Under the pieces are notes generated by a model, which saw nothing but the letters and a program-made list of their open reading frames with translations, searched no databases and had not been told where the DNA came from. The translations under genes were made by a program, and so were the position numbers. Below, piece by piece: positions 22,924 through 31,701 of a stretch of DNA of 58,494 nucleotides. The stretch covers positions 1 through 58,494 of the forward strand of contig JAETSX010000047.1 in assembly GCA_021769425.1 (NCBI GenBank). Reading direction: 5' to 3'. Source of the stretch: Eubacterium sp. Lineage in GTDB: Bacteria > Bacillota > Clostridia > Lachnospirales > Lachnospiraceae. The first letter of the stretch is position 1; each line of letters begins with the position of its first letter.

Positions 22924-25272
22924 TCATGGTAAATCCCAAAATTCCTTCAGGGTTTTTTTTACTTGGGGGAGGGTTAGTTGGCGGCAGTCTGACCATTCCC
23001 GGGGGAAGAGGCGCTGATAGCCTTCTTCCAGAAAGCGTTCGTCCAGTAATAGAATCACGCCTTTGTCTTCTCTGGTGCGGATGACCCGTCCTGCGGCCTG
23101 CAGCACTTTGTTCATGCCCGGATAGCGGAAGGCGTACTCGAACCCGGCCCCTTCTGACTCATCGTAAAACTGTTTCAGGATTTCCCGTTCATTGCTGATT
23201 TGCGGCAGCCCTGTCCCCACTACCAGAACGCCGATCAGGGCTTCTCCCTTCAAATCAATGCCTTCTGCAAAAATCCCTCCCATTACGCAAAACCCAATCA
23301 GGGTTTTCTCCCGGCGCTCAGAAAAATGAGACAAAAACAGTTCCCTCTCCTGTTCTGTCATGCCGCTTTCCTGGCAGATGCAGTCCATTTCTTCTAAGAT
23401 CCCTTCTTGTTCCAGGAATTCTTCCCATACCTGATTCATCATCTTATAGGAAGGAAAGAAAACAATATAATTCCCCGTTTTCGCTTTCGCCGTCTCATAG
23501 ATGTAGGCGGCAATCCGCTGAAATTCCCGCTTGTTCCGTCTGGTGTACTTACTGCTTACGTCCGTCCCCACTGCTAAAAGCCTCTGACTCTGTCCAAACG
23601 CCGTTGCCGCATACACCGCATAATTGTCTTCTTCGGCGCTGAGAAGTTTTTTATAATATTGGATCGGCAGCAGCGTGGCGGAAAAGTAGACGGCGCTGCG
23701 TCCCTTTTCCAGACATTGCTGCAGGTTGGCCGCCGGATTGACGCAAAACAATTTCAGCTTAAACCTTTTATCCTTCTCCTGTTCCGTATAAACCACATAA
23801 TTTTCATCCGCCCGGTCATACATGTTCAGAAAATGCCGCACTTGCAGATAAAACTCCTGCAAATCTTTTTTCTCAGGTAAATTACTGTCTTTCTGAAAAA
23901 ATTCTTCCAGGGCGGCGCCAAGCTGCATCAGGGAAAATACCAGATCCCCGATGCCGTCTAACACCTGATAATTCTTACACTGGCGTTTCAGCTCCAACAA
24001 TCGTTTATTGCACCGCTCCAACGCCTGGGCGCATTTTTTGCTGTGTGTTTTCATGATCTTTTTAAACTGCAGAAAATCTTCTTTGTACAGCGCTGCGCTG
24101 TACATCTCCCGGGCCCGGTCCACCAGATTGTGGGCCTCGTCCACCAAAAACAGATATTCTCCCTTTGTCCCCTCCGAAAAGAAACGTTTCAGATATACAT
24201 TGGGATCAAACAGGTAATTGTAGTCGCAGATAATCACATCCGCCCAAAGAGAAACATCTAGGCACAGCTCAAAAGGACAGACCTGAAACCGCTCCGCCTG
24301 TGCAAGCAAAACCTCCCTTGTATAATCACGTTCCTTTAAGAGCAGATCAAAGACTGCGTCATTGACCCGATCGTAATGTCCTTTTGCATAGACGCAATGT
24401 ACTGGATTACAGTCCATTTCCTGACAGAAACACAGCTTTTCCTTGGCAGTAATGGTAATGACGCGTCCCTGATACCCCTGGCTGCGCAGCAAATCAAAGG
24501 CCTCTTTTGCCACCGTGCGGGTGATGGTTTTGGCGGTCAGATAGAAAATCTTTTCCGCCAGTTCCTCTCCCACCGCTTTCACTGCCGGAAACACTGTGGT
24601 GATGGTTTTTCCGGTCCCCGTAGGCGCCTGAATAAACAATATTTTCTTCCGATTAATCGTGCGGTACACATCCCCCGCCAATTTTTTCTGCCCTTCCCGG
24701 TAAGGGAAAGGAAATTCCAGTTTTGCAATGGAAGCATTTCGCTCCACCTTTGCCTCATATTGAAAATCCGCCCATTTCTCATAGGCTGCAATCAATTCCT
24801 CAAACCACTCTTTCAGCTCTGTAAAAGAATACTGCTCTCTGAATCTTCGGATCTCTTCCGTATCCAGACTGCAGTAAGTCATCTGGACGGAAATTTCAGA
24901 AAGCTGCCGCTGCTGCGCCACGATGTAGGCATAGCATTTTGCCTGGGCCAGATGCACCCCCACCGGCTGTTCCAATACATTCACATCCTGAAAAACGCCT
25001 TTGATCTCATCCACAGTCACCTGATCTTCCTCTGTAATTATGCCGTCTGCCCTGCCTTCGATCAGCAAAAGATACTTCTGCCGTTTCAGTTCTATTTTCA
25101 GAGGAACTTCCGGCTGATAGGAAGCCCCCATCCTTCTTTGGATTTTCCGGTGTATTTTGCTGCCCTCCTGCATGGCTTCCTTTTGAGCCGCCCTGCCGTG
25201 GCGGTTATCAATATCGCCGGAGCGCAAAATAAATTCTACAAGATTTCTCACGGAAATTTTTATCTGTTCCAT
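22924..25272 (-). CDS. PD-(D/E)xK nuclease fused to XPD/DinG-type helicase
   Basis: A 782-residue protein. Residues 1-170 look like a RecB/Cas4-type nuclease: an early GSKIHRKIQRR helix, LLIEGRADGII with the Asp, and VTVDEIKGV with the E-x-K end, followed by HLAQAKCYAYIVA. Residues about 180-782 are a superfamily-2 helicase of the Rad3/XPD/DinG group: Walker A APTGTGKTITT, four cysteines of a likely Fe-S cluster (CFCQEMDCNPVHC and FQVCPFELC), DEAH box LVDEAHNLVDRA, and motif VI QAAGRVIRTREDKG. It probably repairs or processes branched or damaged DNA. The ATG at 25272 has GAAGGG about 13 bases upstream. It may be co-transcribed weakly with the HPr-like gene upstream, but a terminator lies between. 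Confidence 0.9.
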   Translation of the reverse strand: MEQIKISVRNLVEFILRSGDIDNRHGRAAQKEAMQEGSKIHRKIQRRMGASYQPEVPLKIELKRQKYLLLIEGRADGIITEEDQVTVDEIKGVFQDVNVLEQPVGVHLAQAKCYAYIVAQQRQLSEISVQMTYCSLDTEEIRRFREQYSFTELKEWFEELIAAYEKWADFQYEAKVERNASIAKLEFPFPYREGQKKLAGDVYRTINRKKILFIQAPTGTGKTITTVFPAVKAVGEELAEKIFYLTAKTITRTVAKEAFDLLRSQGYQGRVITITAKEKLCFCQEMDCNPVHCVYAKGHYDRVNDAVFDLLLKERDYTREVLLAQAERFQVCPFELCLDVSLWADVIICDYNYLFDPNVYLKRFFSEGTKGEYLFLVDEAHNLVDRAREMYSAALYKEDFLQFKKIMKTHSKKCAQALERCNKRLLELKRQCKNYQVLDGIGDLVFSLMQLGAALEEFFQKDSNLPEKKDLQEFYLQVRHFLNMYDRADENYVVYTEQEKDKRFKLKLFCVNPAANLQQCLEKGRSAVYFSATLLPIQYYKKLLSAEEDNYAVYAATAFGQSQRLLAVGTDVSSKYTRRNKREFQRIAAYIYETAKAKTGNYIVFFPSYKMMNQVWEEFLEQEGILEEMDCICQESGMTEQERELFLSHFSERREKTLIGFCVMGGIFAEGIDLKGEALIGVLVVGTGLPQISNEREILKQFYDESEGAGFEYAFRYPGMNKVLQAAGRVIRTREDKGVILLLDERFLEEGYQRLFPREWSDCRQLTLPQVKKTLKEFWDLP

Positions 25273-25356
25273 GCTGTTCTATTTCCCTTCGCTTGTTGAT
25301 TGGGCAGGAACTCATTCCTGGCCGCTGCAGAACAAAGTGCGCATCCCCGCGGAGCG

Positions 25357-25455
25357 TTTTTATTTCATTGGAAAGCCATACTCTTTGGTGCTTCACAGCA
25401 ACAAGATCTTTCCTATGAAATAAAAAAAGATGCATAACTTATTATGCATCTTTTT
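25357..25455 (-). terminator. Terminator and long inverted repeat after HPr-like gene
   Basis: The hairpin AAAAAGATGCATAA / TTATGCATCTTTTT at 25424-25455 can end transcription both ways. Next to it an imperfect inverted pair (TTTTTATTTCATTGGAAAG at 25357-25375 and its near complement at 25408-25426) spans 70 bp and could form a competing stem. Confidence 0.7.
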
Positions 25456-25538
25456 CTGACTTTTGTCTATTCTATTGTGTCAATTTTCTGGCTGCCGTGA
25501 CTCTGCAATGCAAAGCCTGACACCAACTGTAATCCAAT

Positions 25539-25769
25539 TTACGCTACTGCATATTTATTTAACACATTTTCAAAAGTGAGATTCTCTCCGCCGTATTTCA
25601 CGGTCAGTTCTTTTCTTATGCCCAGTCCCATCACTCCTAATATGGATTTGGCATCAATTACCATGCGCTGGTCTGAAATATCTATATCAAAATCACACAT
25701 GCCAGCAGCACGAACAAAATCACATACTTCTTCAACATCTGCTAATTTAATAATTTTCTCATTCATCAT
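25539..25769 (-). CDS. HPr-like protein without the active histidine
   Basis: The 76-residue product has the size and strand/helix pattern of HPr, with the regulatory-Ser region recognisable as AKSILGVMGLGIRKE (HPr: AKSIMGVMSL). At the place of the catalytic loop xxGLHARPA it reads RAAGMCDFDIDI, so there is no His to phosphorylate. It cannot pass phosphate in the PTS; it may be a regulatory or structural relative. The ATG at 25769 is chosen since AAAGGA is 8 bases before it; ATG 25778 is too close to that site. It stands alone with its own terminator. Confidence 0.8.
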   Translation of the reverse strand: MMNEKIIKLADVEEVCDFVRAAGMCDFDIDISDQRMVIDAKSILGVMGLGIRKELTVKYGGENLTFENVLNKYAVA

Positions 25770-26141
25770 TTTTACCATCCTTTCTTAAGCATTGGATTAC
25801 GGTTAAGTTCTCATCTGAACTTGTGGCAAATTATGCCACCATTTTTCCATTTTGTCAACTCTCTGTTTTTTCTTTCCAGTTAGTAAAAAACACAAAAAAC
25901 AACCAGTTTTTCCAGGCAAAACAAACTTTTTTCTCTGTAAAAACCACAAATTTCAAGTACTTTTCTCCCGCCGGCCTTTTTTCTTAATGGTGTAATCTTC
26001 CAAGTTTTTCTTTTATTTTTCCAGATTTTTGTGTATTCTTCCAGATTTGTAAAAAATTTAGTTTTCCCCATAACAAACATTTTTCTCGAAATCATGTGTC
26101 AATATCCAGAAAACAAAAGAATTTTAAGAATTTTTTGCATT

Positions 26142-26233
26142 TATACTCATGAGCATACTTATTTGCCAAATCATTTGCTTTTTCCTCAAAGCTGTGAAAG
26201 ATCTGTCGGCAAATGATTTCACTCACGGGTATA
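26142..26233 (+). repeat. 92-bp interspersed hairpin repeat, copy 2
   Basis: Begins TATACTCATGAGCATACTT and ends ATTTCACTCACGGGTATA. The ends pair as an imperfect inverted repeat. It lies 12 bp upstream of the -35 box of the larB promoter, so its hairpin could influence that promoter or end transcripts from the left. Confidence 0.85.
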
Positions 26234-26244
26234 AAAATGCTTCC

Positions 26245-26273
26245 TTGACTATTTTGTGATAAAATTCTATAAT
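26245..26273 (+). promoter_or_regulatory. Promoter of larBC
   Basis: TTGACT (26245-26250) and TATAAT (26268-26273) are 17 bp apart, 54 bp before the larB ATG. Confidence 0.75.
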
Positions 26274-26326
26274 TATTCGTAACTATTCAGAACTTCATAA
26301 CATAAAAATGCGAAAAGGAGGATGCC

Positions 26327-27088
26327 ATGGAATCAAAACACATGTTATCCATTTTACAGCAGGTACAGGACGGCGCCCTTGACATCCATACCGCTTATGA
26401 GAAATTAAAAATCAGCCCTTTTGAAGATCTGGGATATGCCAAAATAGACCACCACAGGCAAATTCGCCAGGGTGCGCCGGAAGTTATTTACGGCGCTGGG
26501 AAAACAGCGGAACAAATGGAAGGCATTCTTCACTCTCTTCTGTGCCACTGCCCGGAAAATATTCTGATTACCCGGCTGTCCGAAGAATCCGCCGATTATC
26601 TCTCCCAGCGTTTCTCTCTTACGTATGAGAAACTTTCCCATACAGGAATCGTAAACCGCAGGGAGCGTCTGACTGCTTCCGGCGCCATTCTGGTTGCCAC
26701 CGGAGGCACCAGCGATATTCCCGTTGCAGAAGAAGCGGCTCTCACTGCTGAAGTGCTGGGCAACCGGGTGACCCGGCTCTATGATGTGGGCGTGGCCGGC
26801 ATCCACAGGCTTCTCTCTCATGTGGACATCATCTCCAAAGCGACCGTGATTGTGGCGGTTGCAGGCATGGAAGGCGCCCTTGCCAGCGTTATCGGAGGCT
26901 TAAGCGACTGTCCGGTAATTGCAGTTCCCACCAGTGTGGGATACGGTGCGAATTTCCAGGGTTTATCCGCTCTGCTCTCCATGCTGAATTCCTGTGCCAG
27001 CGGGGTCAGCGTGGTAAATATTGACAATGGATTTGGAGCCGGCTATCTGGCCAGCATGATTAATCATATAGGAGGTAATGAATCATGA
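26327..27088 (+). CDS. larB: LarB, pyridinium dicarboxylate synthase
   Basis: LarB carboxylates and hydrolyses nicotinate adenine dinucleotide, the first step toward the nickel-pincer nucleotide cofactor of lactate racemase and related enzymes. The 253-residue protein has the NCAIR-mutase-like (PurE-like) C-terminal domain: ASGAILVATGGTSDIPVAEEA, YDVGVAGIHRLLSH, VVAVAGMEGALASVIGGL and VPTSVGYGANFQGL. The N-terminal part with EVIYGAGKTAEQ is also typical. An AGGAGG site precedes the ATG, and its stop overlaps larC by 4 bases. No larA or larE lies in the window. Confidence 0.93.
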   Translation: MESKHMLSILQQVQDGALDIHTAYEKLKISPFEDLGYAKIDHHRQIRQGAPEVIYGAGKTAEQMEGILHSLLCHCPENILITRLSEESADYLSQRFSLTYEKLSHTGIVNRRERLTASGAILVATGGTSDIPVAEEAALTAEVLGNRVTRLYDVGVAGIHRLLSHVDIISKATVIVAVAGMEGALASVIGGLSDCPVIAVPTSVGYGANFQGLSALLSMLNSCASGVSVVNIDNGFGAGYLASMINHIGGNES

Positions 27089-28575
27089 AAACACTATTTA
27101 TTGAATGCAACATGGGCGCATCCGGAGATATGCTGATGGGCGCCCTCTATGAACTTTTAACGGAATCGGAACAAAATCAGTTCTTGGAAACCATGAACAG
27201 TCTGTTTCCGGACAAACTCATGATAAATGCCGTACCTTCCGAAAAATGCGGCATCTGGGGAACGAAAATGAACGTTGTCATCTTAGGGCAGGACGGCGCC
27301 TCCAGTTCTCCGGAAAATGATCATATCCATGCCCCTGCACCTTCTCAAGAAGGACGCCATACCGGAAACTTAGAAGGACATCCCCATACACACTGTGCAG
27401 ACAACCCTGAGGGACATCCCCATGCACATCATGCAGACAGCCCTGGAGGACATCCCCATGCACATCATGCAGACAGCCCTGAGGGGCATCCCCATATGCA
27501 CTGCCGCACGCTTCACACAAGCTACCCGGAAATGCTTGCGCAAATTGACAGCCTTCCGGTTTCCGTTTCTGTCAGGGAACACGCAAAAGCAGTCTACACT
27601 CTCATCGGCGAAGCCGAAAGCTTTGCCCACCACACAGACATTTCCCAGATTCACTTTCATGAAGTGGGAACCCTGGATGCACTGATGGATGTGGTAGGAT
27701 GCTGTACGCTTCTGGAAATTCTGAATCCGGAACAGATTCTGGCGTCCCCGGTTCATGTGGGAAGCGGCAGCGTCCGCTGCGCTCACGGAATTCTGCCGGT
27801 TCCTGCTCCCGCCACGGCGGAAATCTTAAAAGAAGTCCCCATTTACGGCGGAACCATTGAAGGAGAACTCTGCACGCCTACCGGAGCTGCACTGCTGAAA
27901 CATTTTGTCAGCCAGTTTACCACAATGCCCCCTATGTCTGTGGAAAAAACAGGTTATGGCATGGGAACCAGAGATTTTCCTTCCGCTAACTGCCTGCGGG
28001 CTTTCCAGGGCAGCATGAGCATTCTGCCGGTTCCCTCTCCCAGACAGCTTCCGGATTCTTATTCTGAAAGGCCTCTTGCCCGGGTAACAGAAGAAGAGAC
28101 ACATCCCGACTTCTATACAGAACAGTTCCACAGCCTGGATCAAATTCTGGAGCTTTCCTGCAATCTGGACGATATGACGCCGGAAGCTGTTTCCTATGCA
28201 GTAAACCTTCTGATGGAAGCAGGCGCATTGGATGTATTTACCGCCTCCATCCACATGAAAAAAAACCGCACCGGCCTTCTTCTCACCTGTCTGTGCAATT
28301 TAGAGGAGGAAAGCCGCTTCAGCAGATTGATTCTGACCCACACCACCACCCGCGGCATCCGCATCCAGCCCTGCTACCGTAGAACCCTGGATGCCCAGTT
28401 CCGGAAAGTCCGCACCCCCTATGGTGAAATCACTGTAAAAATCAGTACCGGCTACGGCATCCACAAATACAAACCGGAATACGAAGATGTAGCCGCCGCT
28501 GCAAGACAGTGCAAAGTTCCTTTCGCTAAAGTGCAGGAAGCGGTTCTGGAAGCCTGCCGCCGGCTGCAGAGATAA
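27085..28575 (+). CDS. larC: LarC, nickel insertase with His-rich insert
   Basis: LarC inserts nickel into the pincer cofactor in a CTP-dependent way. The 496-residue protein opens with FIECNMGASGDMLMGALYE, has HFHEVGTLDALMDVVG and GTRDFPSANCLRA in the middle, and the C-terminal domain with CNLDDMTPEAV and HMKKNRTGLLLTCL. In Lactiplantibacillus plantarum larC1 and larC2 are joined by a frameshift; here they are one frame. At residues 98-140 there are four tandem copies of GHPHAHHADSPE-type units with over a dozen histidines, far more than needed for catalysis and probably a nickel store or delivery site. The ATG overlaps the larB stop. Confidence 0.93.
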   Translation: MKTLFIECNMGASGDMLMGALYELLTESEQNQFLETMNSLFPDKLMINAVPSEKCGIWGTKMNVVILGQDGASSSPENDHIHAPAPSQEGRHTGNLEGHPHTHCADNPEGHPHAHHADSPGGHPHAHHADSPEGHPHMHCRTLHTSYPEMLAQIDSLPVSVSVREHAKAVYTLIGEAESFAHHTDISQIHFHEVGTLDALMDVVGCCTLLEILNPEQILASPVHVGSGSVRCAHGILPVPAPATAEILKEVPIYGGTIEGELCTPTGAALLKHFVSQFTTMPPMSVEKTGYGMGTRDFPSANCLRAFQGSMSILPVPSPRQLPDSYSERPLARVTEEETHPDFYTEQFHSLDQILELSCNLDDMTPEAVSYAVNLLMEAGALDVFTASIHMKKNRTGLLLTCLCNLEEESRFSRLILTHTTTRGIRIQPCYRRTLDAQFRKVRTPYGEITVKISTGYGIHKYKPEYEDVAAAARQCKVPFAKVQEAVLEACRRLQR

Positions 28576-28660
28576 TGCCCAATGCAGATTTGAGAAATCA
28601 TTTCCGCCATCTGCAGAGATAATGCCCAGGGCAGATTTGAGAAATCATTTCCGTCATCTG
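28564..28660. repeat. Two direct copies of a 47-bp unit at the larC end
   Basis: CTGCAGAGATAATGCCCA starts at 28564 and again at 28611, with only three differences over 47 bp, and a third CTGCAGA at 28658. The first copy overlaps the last codons and stop of larC, so the duplication extends the 3' end. Confidence 0.85.
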
Positions 28661-28665
28661 CAGAA

Positions 28666-28698
28666 AAAGAGCCTTTATCCTATGGATAAAGGCTCTTT
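28666..28698 (+). terminator. Terminator after larC
   Basis: A perfect 15-bp stem, AAAGAGCCTTTATCC with its complement around a 3-base loop (TAT). It is a strong hairpin that serves larC and, by symmetry, the convergent lipoprotein gene. Confidence 0.8.
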
Positions 28699-28786
28699 AT
28701 GTAATCTTTCACTGTAAACTTCCGGCTTGCTCAGTCTGCTGTCAAAAAGCCGGCTTATCAGAATCGTACGATTGACAAAAAACGGC

Positions 28787-29425
28787 TTACTGAGGCAATG
28801 TAGATGCTGCTTCTGTATCAAACAGGCTCTCCTGCAGTTTCACAATATCGTCTTCATTGGGAGTCCAAACCTTATCTTTCAGCTCTACACGAACGATAAC
28901 GCTCTGCTCATCTTCATAAGATACATTTGCCAGCGCATCCTTAAATGCGTCTCTCAGCATAATCACAATCTGTTCATTCAATGCATCTTCATCGGAAGTA
29001 TCTCCGTCATATGCCTCTACTGCCGCATAGAAGCTTTCCATAGTAGGCGCAAAAATGTCCATCTTCTGGCATTTTACTTCTACTTCGTAAACATCGTCTT
29101 TCTTTGTTGCATCCCCAACGGTATACTTCACATTCTTGTATACATCCTGCACTACCTGTCTGAACTCTGCTTCCAAATCTTCAGAAATCGTGATACCGGT
29201 AGTCATGGTTGACATTTCAGTATCAATGCCTTCTTCATACAATTTCTCGGCTTCCTCTTTCGTGCCAACCTTCTGCTCTACAAATTCTGCGGAATCACCC
29301 TTGTAAGAATTATCCAACAAAGCTTTCACATAACCGCTGGCGTCAAAAGAACTGCCGCACCCTCCTAACATTGCTACTGCCAAAACTGCAACCAGCAGTA
29401 AGGCTACTTTTCTCATTCTCTTCAT
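28787..29425 (-). CDS. Lipoprotein, DUF5105-like
   Basis: A 212-residue secreted lipoprotein: signal VALLLVAVLAVAMLGGCG with the lipid Cys at 23, followed by a compact acidic alpha/beta domain (YVKALLDNSYKGD, then YKNVKYTVGDATKKDDVYEVEVKC). The layout matches the small DUF5105-type lipoproteins common in Clostridia, whose role is unknown. AAAGGAG precedes the ATG. It is convergent with larC and has no evident operon partner. Confidence 0.75.
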   Translation of the reverse strand: MKRMRKVALLLVAVLAVAMLGGCGSSFDASGYVKALLDNSYKGDSAEFVEQKVGTKEEAEKLYEEGIDTEMSTMTTGITISEDLEAEFRQVVQDVYKNVKYTVGDATKKDDVYEVEVKCQKMDIFAPTMESFYAAVEAYDGDTSDEDALNEQIVIMLRDAFKDALANVSYEDEQSVIVRVELKDKVWTPNEDDIVKLQESLFDTEAASTLPQ

Positions 29426-29661
29426 AACGTTACTCCTTTTCGTAAATTTAGCTACAGTATTATAGTAATCTCTTTTGCCTGTCCCGTCAATCTTTTTTTC
29501 AAGAAAATTTCAGTCAGTTTGAATAAAATGCCGAATATCCGGCATACTATCTGTGAAAACTTCCGCTTTTGCCGGGACAGTCCGTGCAGAAAACGGCAGG
29601 TTTCAGAAACCCCATGCATTCTGCTTCCGGCAGGGAGCGCTTACAGTAAAAGGAGGCTGCA

Positions 29662-30066
29662 ATGACAAAGAATTTTCTCCTGTGCGGATTTACCGGATGG
29701 TGTCTGGAAATACTGTTCACCGCATTCGATTCCTTCCGCAGACGCGAGCTGCAGCTTATGGGAAGAACCTCCCTTTGGATGTTTCCCATCTACGGCATGG
29801 CTGCTTTTCTCAAACCTTTCTGCCATATGATAAAACGCCTCCCCACTCTGCTGCGGGCGCTTTTCTATTCCTGCTTTATTTTTCTGGGGGAATATGTAAG
29901 CGGCAGCATACTGAAAAAGCTCCAGATGTGCCCCTGGGACTACAGCAGTTCCCCGACAAATATCAAAGGCATCATTCGGCTGGACTATACCCCGTTCTGG
30001 ATGATGGCCGGCCTTATCTTTGAGAAATTGCTGACAAAACCTTCCGGCAGGACAAACACGCTTTAA
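29662..30066 (+). CDS. Small membrane protein, ABC_trans_CmpB-like family
   Basis: A 134-residue membrane protein with about four hydrophobic segments. Its start TKNFLLCGFTGWCLEILFTA and the end PWDYSSSPTNIKGIIRLDYTPFW are typical of the family annotated as putative ABC-transporter type IV (PF06541-like). No transport partner is nearby, so the family name says little about function. AAAAGGAGG precedes the ATG. Its stop overlaps the end of the convergent PH-like gene by 4 bases. Confidence 0.78.
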   Translation: MTKNFLLCGFTGWCLEILFTAFDSFRRRELQLMGRTSLWMFPIYGMAAFLKPFCHMIKRLPTLLRALFYSCFIFLGEYVSGSILKKLQMCPWDYSSSPTNIKGIIRLDYTPFWMMAGLIFEKLLTKPSGRTNTL

Positions 30067-30437
30067 AGTTCCTCTGCATCCTCCGCTCCGATATCCAGGG
30101 TATTCATGGTTCTTCTCCTCTGTCTGGCTTCTTCCGCCGCCTCCAGAATAAAATCCTTAATCTCCCTTGCGTGTTTGATATGGAGCAAAACAAGCTGGGG
30201 ATGGGTCACATCTCCGGTATAGCAGGTAATGGTAGACAGGCCGAAAATACGCTCCATGAAAGTAGTTGTCATTTTCACATCCTGTATTTTGTACAAATAA
30301 CAGTAATTTTCTTCTGTTTTTAAAAGTCCTGTATTGACGGTAAGGATTTCCTGCCCTACAGTGTATTTTGTAAATGTCCAGGGAAGCCCGAAAAACAAAA
30401 TCCTCTTCTTTTCCTGATATTCTCTTTCGCTGTTCAT
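30063..30437 (-). CDS. PH-like (bPH2 / DUF304 type) protein
   Basis: A 124-residue protein that resembles bacterial PH domains: WTFTKYTVGQEILTVNTGLL, then NYCYLYKIQDVKMTTTFMERIFG, STITCYTGDVTHPQLVLLHI and a final helix REIKDFILEAAEEARQRRR. No membrane helix is present, unlike longer members. AGAGGTG precedes the ATG. Convergent with the 29662 gene, overlapping by 4 bases. Confidence 0.75.
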   Translation of the reverse strand: MNSEREYQEKKRILFFGLPWTFTKYTVGQEILTVNTGLLKTEENYCYLYKIQDVKMTTTFMERIFGLSTITCYTGDVTHPQLVLLHIKHAREIKDFILEAAEEARQRRRTMNTLDIGAEDAEEL

Positions 30438-30706
30438 AAAAGCACCTCTTCATTCCTTAATTTGAATTCCATTCTACTATACTTTTGCCTTTCTTGCAAT
30501 GGGCGAATCCTGAAACGGAAATACCGTAAGGCATACGTAACAGTTCAGCCAGGACTTTGCACTTGCTGCAAAGTCCGTAAGAATGCGTAGATTGAGATAG
30601 GAATCCAGCCTTTTGCTGAAAGCAAACTTTCAATGGGCTGGATTCAGTAACAGTGAAGCCAAAGGCTGAACTGTTACAGGCATACACATCTTCCTGCGGG
30701 AAATGC
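30438..30706. repeat. Complex palindromic module upstream of pyrB
   Basis: GTAACAGTTCAGCC (30537-30550) is repeated inverted at 30664-30677, with a third near-copy GTAACAGTGAAGCC at 30647-30660. Inside are two more hairpins: GGACTTTGCA/TGCAAAGTCC (30552-30576) and AATCCAGCC/GGGCTGGATT (30602-30644). GGCATAC flanks both ends (30530-30536 and 30679-30685) like a target duplication. It reads as a folded mobile repeat of about 140 bp; it ends 22 bp before the pyrB -35 box. Confidence 0.7.
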
Positions 30707-30735
30707 TTGCAATTTACCCCCTTCTGTTATATGAT
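30707..30735 (+). promoter_or_regulatory. Promoter of pyrBI
   Basis: TTGCAA (30707-30712) and TATGAT (30730-30735) with 17 bp between them, 45 bp before the pyrB ATG. The short leader shows no PyrR anti-terminator hairpin. Confidence 0.6.
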
Positions 30736-30780
30736 AATCAAAACCCATGATTCATACTATTAAATTTCAGGAGGAAAAAT

Positions 30781-31701
30781 ATGCAACATTTAATGAGTCC
30801 GCTGGATTTGTCTGTGGAAGAGCTGGACAAACTGCTTACCCTGGCAAATGATATTGAAAAAAATCCTCAAAAATATGCCAAAGCATGCGAGGGGAAAAAA
30901 CTTGCAACCTGTTTCTATGAACCCAGTACCAGGACAAGGCTCAGCTTTGAAGCCGCCATGTTAAACCTTGGCGGAAGCGTCCTTGGATTCTCCAGTGCAG
31001 ACAGCAGTTCCGCAGCCAAAGGGGAAAGCGTTTCCGACACCATCCGTGTAATTTCCTGTTATGCAGATATCTGTGCCATGCGCCATCCCAAAGAAGGGGC
31101 TCCCCTGGTGGCATCACAGAGATCTACAATTCCTGTCATCAACGCCGGAGACGGCGGACATCAGCATCCCACCCAGACCTTAACCGATTTGCTTACCATC
31201 CGTTCCCTGAAAGGACGCCTGGACAATCTTACCATCGGTCTCTGCGGTGATCTGAAATTCGGGCGTACCGTCCATTCTCTGATTCACGCTTTAATTCGTT
31301 ATCCCCATATCAAATTTGTCCTGATTTCCCCGGAGGAGCTTCGGGTTCCAAGCTATATCCGGGAAGACGTACTGGTGAAAAACCATATTTCTTTCCGTGA
31401 AGTGGAACGTCTGGAAGACGCTATGGGCGATTTGGACATCCTGTACATGACCAGAGTGCAGCGGGAGCGCTTCTTCAACGAAGATGATTACGTGAGAATG
31501 AAGGATTTCTACATTCTGGACCGGAAGAAAATGACCCTGGCCAAAGATGACATGATTGTAATGCATCCTCTTCCAAGGGTAAATGAAATTTCTGTGGACG
31601 TGGACGACGATCCAAGAGCCGCTTATTTCAAACAGGCACAGTACGGCGTCTATGTCCGGATGGCGCTGATTCTCACATTACTGGAGGTGGAAGTATGTTA
31701 A
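30781..31701 (+). CDS. pyrB: Aspartate carbamoyltransferase, catalytic chain
   Basis: Condenses carbamoyl phosphate and aspartate, the first committed step of pyrimidine synthesis. The 306-residue protein shows the carbamoyl-phosphate loop [14 protein letters not shown] (near 48-61), [14 protein letters not shown] (80s loop with the Lys), [27 protein letters not shown], and the aspartate-site segments [10 protein letters not shown] and [11 protein letters not shown]. Start at 30781 with CAGGAGG before it. It overlaps pyrI by 7 bases, so both chains are made together. Confidence 0.96.
   Translation: MQHLMSPLDLSVEELDKLLTLANDIEKNPQKYAKACEGKKLATCFYEPSTRTRLSFEAAMLNLGGSVLGFSSADSSSAAKGESVSDTIRVISCYADICAMRHPKEGAPLVASQRSTIPVINAGDGGHQHPTQTLTDLLTIRSLKGRLDNLTIGLCGDLKFGRTVHSLIHALIRYPHIKFVLISPEELRVPSYIREDVLVKNHISFREVERLEDAMGDLDILYMTRVQRERFFNEDDYVRMKDFYILDRKKMTLAKDDMIVMHPLPRVNEISVDVDDDPRAAYFKQAQYGVYVRMALILTLLEVEVC

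Larger units (their letters stand above)
25779..26326. other. AT-rich intergenic region upstream of larB
   Basis: About 550 bp between divergent genes. It holds the second 92-bp hairpin repeat (26142-26233) and the larB promoter. The stretch 25850-26090 is very A/T-rich with several C-TT(T)CCAG repeats (CTTCCAAG, TTCCAGAT, TTCCAGAT) but no gene or known RNA is seen. Confidence 0.45.

Noticed and set aside
24376-25299. 307-codon open frame on the plus strand
   Set aside because: It is antisense to the nuclease-helicase gene, rich in Leu/Phe/Cys/His from reversed codons, and has no ribosome site or family features.
27278-27520. Minus-strand repeat protein opposite larC
   Set aside because: It is the mirror of the His-rich repeat of LarC.
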